A stretch of 64,000 nucleotides of DNA from Tribonema minus. Taxonomy: Eukaryota > Sar > Xanthophyceae > Tribonematales > Tribonemataceae. The stretch covers positions 124,001-188,000 of the forward strand of contig JAFCMP010000018.1 of NCBI GenBank assembly GCA_017506865.1. Reading direction: 5' to 3'. The notes beneath the pieces are model-generated. The model saw only the letters and a program-made list of their open reading frames with translations. It was not told the DNA's origin and made no database searches. Shown piece after piece: positions 58,017-64,000 of this stretch. Position 1 is the first letter of the stretch. Each line of letters starts with the position of its first letter. The position numbers were made by a program, and so were the translations under genes.

Positions 58017-58993
58017 CGAGTGCCAGCGGCACAACTTCAAGTTGACGCTCTCTACGGCAATTGCGGCGGCGGAACAGTGGCATCAGGCGAGGAGGACCGC
58101 ACGACGACCATGCAGAGGACTACACATAGAGTTCACATTGTTTCGCAATACGTGTGGCCCATCAATGAACACATGACTTGACGGCAGTCAGGTTTGTTGT
58201 TGTGGCCTGCGTGTGTGCTGCATTGCGGGATATCTTGCATGTTCCGGCATTACGTGATGTCGAGCACTTGCAGCAGCATGGCACTTGCGTATCATATGAA
58301 GGCCCTCCAAGCACTCATTTGCTTATGTAAAGAGCTTCGGGGGGCTCATTACGGCAGAGCCCGGCTGCAGATCAGTCGCATACTTTCAAGTCCTTCTGTG
58401 CAAGGACGTTGGAGAGGTTGACAGATCACAGGCATTGGCGGCAGGCAACCTGTGGACCAGACCACAGCGCGCACCGGGTAGAGCTGCAGCACCATCTGCA
58501 CCCCTACTTGCGCGCATCTGGTCTGCAACAGCATGCTACGCTGCGGCACCATGACCTGCATTGTGTGCGAATAATGCGTGCTGAACAACGGTCATGCACT
58601 TGTTGGACGACATGTCGCGACATCATCATCTACACAGACACCCTGCCGAGAGGTTTGTCGAGACACGGTCGTCCAGACGACAAAGTTGCTAGCAGCAGCA
58701 GGCGACACATGTCGTGCACCTGCAATACATACGCATGTCACGACATGGTCTCAACACGTAAATTAGCCAGGAACGACTTCGACTTCCCGGGCAGGTGCGT
58801 CGATCCGGGAACAGATGCGGATCCAGCCTTCTCCCTTCACCCCAGCAGCCAATGCAGAGGCTGCTGCCTTGTATCAGTATCATCCAGTTGTGTTGGTGGC
58901 CGCACACAGACCTGAATCTCCACCAGCGCATCATCTGCACTAGTTTTGAGCAAGTTTGGCGGGCACCACGATCTTGCTGTAGCGTACCATGCC
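58017..58993. other. Intergenic region upstream of the pentapeptide/WD40 gene, nothing recognised
   Basis: Overlapping ORFs of up to 190 residues exist on both strands at 58400-59260, but none looks like a protein family. On the plus strand the frame of the next gene is open from about 58913 without an ATG until 58994. Confidence 0.4.
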
Positions 58994-60740
58994 ATGGGCT
59001 GCAGCGGATCCAGAGCTGCTGCAGCCACAGCATCTGACACCACACAGCAGACGTCGCTGAATCCTTTGGATCCTGAAGCCGCTGGCGGCGTAAATGTGCC
59101 AGCTGCGCCGTACTGTGCAATCTCAACATCATCAGCGGCGGTGGGAGCATCGCAGGCTGCAGACGGCGCGCATGATGGCTCAACACTGTGCAAGGCAGCT
59201 TCACCCACATCTCCTGCCTGCAGGCCAACTGCCGAAAGCCGGTCACCAGCGGCACCAGCAGCACAGCAGCACTTGCACATCAAAGGCGGCAGCGGGCAGG
59301 GCAGCCCGACCGCTCCCAGCAGTGTGCCATGCTCGGATGACGGCAGCTGCTGCAACAACGTCCGAGATGACACAGCAGCAACAGACGCTCACACCACGTA
59401 TGACAGGCTCATGCTGCGCAGCAGCTCCGCGCCCAATGCCCGTGCACCTCCGCCTATATCGGCGGCGGAGAGTCGCCCCCATCAGACGTGGCAGGCGCAC
59501 TACTCCGCCGCCTACTTCAACTGCGCGCCCGCAGCAGCAGCGACACCGGCACGCCGCGCTGCCACGGAAACAACTGCCAGCAACAACGGCTCGCGCTCCC
59601 GTAAGCGCATGCGCAGCGGCGGCGGCGGCGGCGGCAGCGGCAGGCAGGTCTCGCCTTCGAGTGGCGCCTTCGTGCGCGCCGTGCAGCGCAGCGGCGGCGA
59701 CGGCAAGCGCGCCGCGTCGCCGCCGCGCGCGCGGCCGCCGTGGCTGCGCCCCCTCGCCCCGCCGCTGTCGCCGGCAACATCCACATCCATCTTCCGCCGC
59801 GCGGAGGACTTCGCGCAGCGCTTCGAGGCAGCGGCGGCAGCAGCGGCGGCGGGCGATGACGCTGCGGAGGAGGCAGCGCTCGGCGGCGCGGCGCTGGAGG
59901 CGGCGGCGTCGCCGCGCGCAGCGTGCGCGCTGCACGCGCTGGTGGTGGCGACGGCACTGGACACGGGGGCGAGCGCGGCGGCGGCGGCGCGCGCGCTGAG
60001 CGCGCTGGCGCGCGCGCGGCTCAGTTTGGCGGGCGCGGATTTGTGCGGCGTGCGCGCGCGCGGCGCGGATTTGCGCGGCGCCGTGCTTTCGGAGGCGCGC
60101 CTGCGGGGATGCGATTTACGGGGCGCGGATCTGCGGTGAGTGCGGCCGCTGCGCGTGCTCACGTCGCGGAGCACTGCTGATGCTCGCATGGGTGCTATGT
60201 AGGCAGGCGACGCTGCGAGCTTGGTGCGGTGTCTGGCGTGGTGGTCTTGGGGGCTTGCCGCGCGTGAGCTTGTGGCAGTGGAAGAGGAGGAAAGCGCCGG
60301 CAGCAGCTATGAGAAGGCCGAAGAAGAGGAGTGCTGTTCAGGCTAGGGGCAAAGCTACAGGCAGTAATGCCCCAGCTGTGTGCGCGTCGCAATCTGCTGC
60401 TGCTGCTACGAACACTTGTCCGCTGTGCTCAATGGTGACGCAGGGGCACTCCAGGCTGTGTTGTGTTGAACAATAACGATGTGTCTCAAGATGGACTTCT
60501 GTGCACGCGGTCCGGCGGCGTGAGCGAAGCGGTGCTGCTGAAAGGGCGCCTGCTGCTGCTGCCGCCGCCGCCGCTGCCGCTGCTACATCTGAAGCTGTAG
60601 GCACGCATGAGTGCCCTGAGCGAGGTAAGGACCCTCTGCTAGCCATCGACATTCCTTGGCTGAGTACATGAGCAGCTAGGCATCTGAGGACCTGCTGCCG
60701 CTGCTGCCGCTTCTGCCGCTGCTGCTGCTACTGCTGCTGC

Positions 60741-60786
<46 letters not shown>

Positions 60787-61533
60787 TGTCTAAGGCTGCT
60801 GGCCGACTGCCTCGTGGGTGGCTGGAGCCGGCACGTCGCCTGGGCACGCCCCGCTGCCAGCACTCCCAGCGCTGCTTGCGGAAGGGACCGTTCTTCAGCA
60901 AAGCAACAGTGCTGCGCACTTGCGGCGTTCACCTCTCCAATGCAGATGACCGACTACTGATCAACGATGCACATCCACCCCTATCCGCAGCGGCGCGTGG
61001 CTGGTGGCGGCGGACTTCTCGCACGCGCGCCTCGACGGCGCGCTCTTCGGCGCGCTGCCCGCGCTGCCGTGCGCCGCCGTCACCGCCACCGCAGCCTGCA
61101 GCGCCGCCATCGCCGTTGCAGCAGCAGGCGCCATCGCGCTGTACGCGGCGGACGGCTCGTGGGCGCCGCTGGCGCCGCCGCTGCTGCCGGCGGCAGATCA
61201 GCGCTCGACAGCGGTGATGTGCCTCGCGGTGCGCAGCCGCGGCGGCGGCGGCGGCGGCGGCGTCGATGTGGCTTACGTGACGCCGGGTGCGAGGCGCGCG
61301 GGCGCTGATATTATACATGTTGTGTCAGTGATGTTTCCGGAGGCGGGAGCGCATGGCACTGGCGAAGGTTTTGGCGGCGGCGGCGGCGCTGCTGGACGTG
61401 GCGGCAGCGGCGGAGGTGAGGGCACAATGACTACTGTCGGCGGCGGTGAGGGCTGCACGCTGTTTAGCACTGAGGACGGCTGTGCCAGCGCTGGCACCAG
61501 CAACAGCGGCGCTGGTGACACGGCGCCACTGCC

Positions 61534-61572
<39 letters not shown>

Positions 61573-63791
61573 GCAACAACAGCAGCACCGCATTGAGCTC
61601 AATGGCACGCACACGTCCCGTGTGCGAGCGCTGGCCTTCGGCGGCAGCGGCAGCAGCAGCGCAGGCGGCGCGCCGCTGCTGGCGAGCGGCGACGCCGACG
61701 GCCGCATCGTCGTGTGGCGCTTTGACATCACCGCGGCAGCGCCACAAGCCGCAGCGTTTTCAGCGCTGCTAGCGACAGCGCCGCCGCCGATGCGCAGCGC
61801 GCCTCCAGATACAGCACCGGCACCTTCACCGCCAGTTGCCGCGGCGCCGGCGGCGGCGCCGGCGCCGCAGGCCGCGCGCGTTCTGTGGTCCACGGAACCC
61901 GCCGCGGCGCCCGTTCTCTGCCTGGACTGGTCCGAGAACGGTCTGCTCGCGGCGGGGTTCGGCAACGGCGCGGTGCGCGTGTGGTCTGCGGACGGCGCCG
62001 CCGCCGCCGCGCCGCCGCGCAGCAGCAGCTCCGTGGTGAGCATCAGCATCAGCTGCTGCGCCGCCGCCGCAGAGCCGCCGGCGGTGCGGCTGGGCATCTG
62101 TACGGGGGATGGGGAGGGGGTGGTGTGGGTGCGCGGCGCGGCTGCGGCGGCAGCGCCGGTGGCGGCGGTGGCGGCGGCAGCGGCGCAGTGGACGGAAGCA
62201 ATGAGGGTCAGAGGGCGCAGCGGGCGGCTCACGAGCGTTGCGGTGCTGCCGGATGCGCGCGTTGTCGCAGGTGCGCGTGCGCGGCGAGTTCGAGGACTCC
62301 AGTGCTGAGAGTATGAGAGTCTGACTATGTTCAGATGCGCAGCTGCTGAGCGTTGCTGCAGCAACCACTGCGCAAAACCTTGCACGCATGCGCCGGCAAC
62401 GGCTGTGGCACCTCAAATATCATCGATGGGTGTGCTGGCATCACGTGGTCTGCTTTTGATCAAGAGTGAGCCTCCTACCCAGCGTTTGTGCCCTGTCCGC
62501 TGGTGAGTCCTTCGCGATAGCTCAGAACGGCCAGCGTCTCTCCACTTCACGCATATGAGAAATGCTCCGTTCCATGCCATCAACGCACACGACTCGGACA
62601 TGCACTGGTGGTATGTCATTAGCTATGCATACCCAGTGACTCCCGCATTGGTGTGCATAGTGCTGCACCGCTGCGACGCCTGGATCACATGCCCCGTTGA
62701 CGCAATGCTGTGCTGTCGCGCGCATCTCCTTCGCGCAAACAGGCTGCACAGATGGCGCCGTCTATGTGTGGGACAGCGCGGGGCGCTGCATCGACGTTAT
62801 TGACCAGCACCTGGGACCCGTGACAGGTGCGCACTCCACCTGCGCCACACCATGTGCGCCCGTGCGCCCGTGCTCAGTGAGCTCCTTGTGAAGTTCAAGT
62901 CGTGGAACTGTCTAGAGGCAGCGTGCGCGTGTGCAAGTATACTTCGAACGCTCGTTTGTCCTGCGAGCGTGGGTGCGCCGTGCCGCTGCAATTTCCTCGC
63001 CACCTCTTACACCATGCATTTTAACAACAATATGCTGACACAGTACAGGCGGAAACTTCAAGTGTGACTCTCCACCGCTACCCCCCGCCGTTGCCGTCGT
63101 GTCTGGCACCACTGTCGCGAGTGTACTTTCGGTGCTCATTAGTCATCCGAGTGTCGGTGTGCCGTGCCGCTGTACCTTCTTCGTCGACTCATGCAGCGTG
63201 TAGCAAATGATACAGCAGCACAGTACATACAGGCGAGCCCGCACAAACTTCAAATGTGACTCTCCGCGTTTATGCCGCAGGCGTCGCCTTCGTGTCTGCC
63301 ACCTCCGTTGCAAGTGTCCTTCTGTTGGTCGTTTGCCCTGCAAGCGTGGGTGCGCCGTGCCGCTGCACCTTCGTCATTACCTCACTAGCACAGTACAGAC
63401 GAAACCTGCACAAACCCTCCACCGCCACACCGCAGGCGTCGCCGTCGTGTCCAGCGCCACCGTCGCGACCACAGCCCGCGGCGACGCGGTGCGGCTGCAC
63501 GCGCAGCCGCCGCCGCCGCCGCCATGGCAGCAGCAGCGCTCAACACCACACGTCGTCGCGCCGCTGGCGCTGCTGGCGCTGCACGAGGGCGGCGGCGGCG
63601 CGCTGTGCGCTGCCGCGGCAGCGAATGGCGGCGCTGTCTCCGTGAGGGACGCGCTGACGGGCGTGGAGGTGTGCTGCGTTGAGCCATGTGGTGGCGGCGG
63701 CAGCGGCGGCGCGGGCGGGGGGGGGCTGGGGGGCTTGGAATTTTGCGGCGGCGGCAGAGGCGAGCCGCAGCTGGTGACGTGCGGCGCGGAG
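58994..63791 (+). CDS. Pentapeptide-repeat plus WD40 protein, incomplete at right edge
   Basis: Exons 58994-60135, 60991-62270, 62743-62826 and 63436-63791 join in phase; the last ends at a donor (GCGGAG|GTGCGT), so the gene continues beyond the window. The start ATG 58994 has a strong context (GCCATGG) and gives MGCSGS, fitting N-myristoylation plus a palmitoylatable Cys. Residues 1-340 are Ser/Ala-rich and probably disordered. Pentapeptide repeats follow and run across junction 1 without a break: GADLC, GVRAR, GADLR, GAVLS, EARLR, GCDLR, GADLR, GAWLV, AADFS, HARLD, GALFG. WD40 blades come next, for example LLASGDADGRIVVWRFD, LLAAGFGNGAVRVWSAD, RVVAGCTDGAVYVWDSAGRC (across junction 2) and VATTARGDAVRLHA. 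A Gln run lies near 61538-61580. It is probably a membrane-attached scaffold. Intron 1 holds a (GCT)n tract at 60730-60783; intron 3 has edge copies of exon 4. Confidence 0.8.
62950..63350 (+). repeat. ~190-base tandem units with truncated copies of WD40 gene exon 4, 5' edge
   Basis: The block GCGTGGGTGCGCCGTGCCGC recurs near 62968, 63150 and 63347. At 63271-63318 a copy of the exon 4 start follows a GCCGCAG acceptor (GVAFVSATSVASVL against GVAVVSSATVATTA in the intact exon at 63436). A weaker copy without the AG lies at 63074-63125 (VAVVSGTTVASVL). Confidence 0.82.
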
Positions 63792-63839
63792 GTGCGTCAC
63801 CTGACTTCAACTTCAGTGAACCGCCAGTTCTGGTAAATC

Positions 63840-63957
63840 GTGCGCTCAGGTGGTGTGGATGCGACGCATCTCGGTACCAGGTGTTAATGATGCAGCGTAT
63901 TTTGGTACGATGTATCTCGGTACCGTGATGCGTTGTATCAACAACACCTGGGCGCAC
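63840..63957. mobile_element. MITE-like element, copy 2, with target-site duplication
   Basis: 118 bases. Ends GTGCGCTCAGG and CCTGGGCGCAC, with inverted-repeat similarity reaching about 38 bases inward to GGTACC. It is flanked by a perfect 5-base direct repeat AAATC (63835-63839 and 63958-63962). It shares its ends and internal CATCTCGGTACC with copy 1 at 37939-38055 and is non-coding. It lies in the intron after exon 4 of the pentapeptide/WD40 gene. Confidence 0.85.
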
Positions 63958-64000
63958 AAATCGGCGCGAGAGTCAGCGAGCTGGACGGCGCTGCTGCTGA

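Noticed and set aside
1-64000. Retroelements, integrases, capsid genes, CRISPR arrays, rRNA and tRNA genes
   Set aside because: No reverse-transcriptase, integrase, capsid or similar motifs were seen in any frame, no regular spacer arrays, and no convincing tRNA cloverleaf by eye. A tRNA scan would be more reliable than my reading.

Overview
This is nuclear DNA from a eukaryote. Coding exons are extremely GC-rich (long Ala, Gly, Ser and Arg runs encoded by GCN, GGN and CGN codons), and introns and intergenic DNA are clearly less so. Introns follow GT-AG, mostly with a G|GTGAGC or AG|GTGCGT donor and a C-rich tract before the acceptor. TTAGGG/CCCTAA repeats lie inside introns, so TTAGGG is probably the telomere unit. 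One small protein has a signal peptide followed by a basic LRIRGG motif, a layout I associate with haptophyte and stramenopile algae. A unicellular alga or related protist is likely; the exact group is not proven. I saw no prokaryotic genes, rRNA, convincing tRNA, CRISPR array or virus-like element.

Layout. 1-2136 (minus): 3' part of a KOW-motif gene running off the left edge. 2400-11180: a large imperfect inverted repeat, with arms about 2400-5115 and 8085-11180 around a 3-kb spacer. 12248-19709 (minus): six-exon AGC-family protein kinase; its first coding exon was not found. 19803-21283: eight partial copies of the 5' edge of kinase exon 1. 22189-23973 (plus): two-exon SWSAP1-like RecA-fold ATPase. 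23974-26906: repeat-rich intergenic DNA. 26907-29087 (plus): intronless Noc2-family ribosome-biogenesis gene. 30834-31879 (minus): three-exon PH-like gene. 31990-33349 (plus): small secretory-pathway protein with LRIRGG. 34655-48434 (minus): twelve-exon type II membrane protein with a concanavalin-A/LamG-like ectodomain. 49672-53321 (minus): three-exon TPR protein. 53892-58016 (plus): two-HMG-box protein. 58994 to the right edge (plus): pentapeptide-repeat plus WD40 protein, incomplete.

Exon models were built by hand from splice consensus, reading-phase agreement at each junction and protein-family continuity. They are strong where family motifs run across the junction (kinase, LamG-like, TPR, HMG, WD40, PH-like, SWSAP1).

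The most striking observation is a repeated structural rule in the introns. Many exons are surrounded by truncated copies of their own edges. Copies on the 5' side carry the acceptor plus the first part of the exon. Copies on the 3' side carry the last part of the exon plus the donor. In the cases I examined, no copy held a whole exon. These 'exon-edge echoes' occur in five separate genes here, with up to eight copies of a single edge, and they account for much of the intron length. I know of no standard name for this architecture. The genes themselves look like unrelated housekeeping or signalling genes and do not form one pathway.
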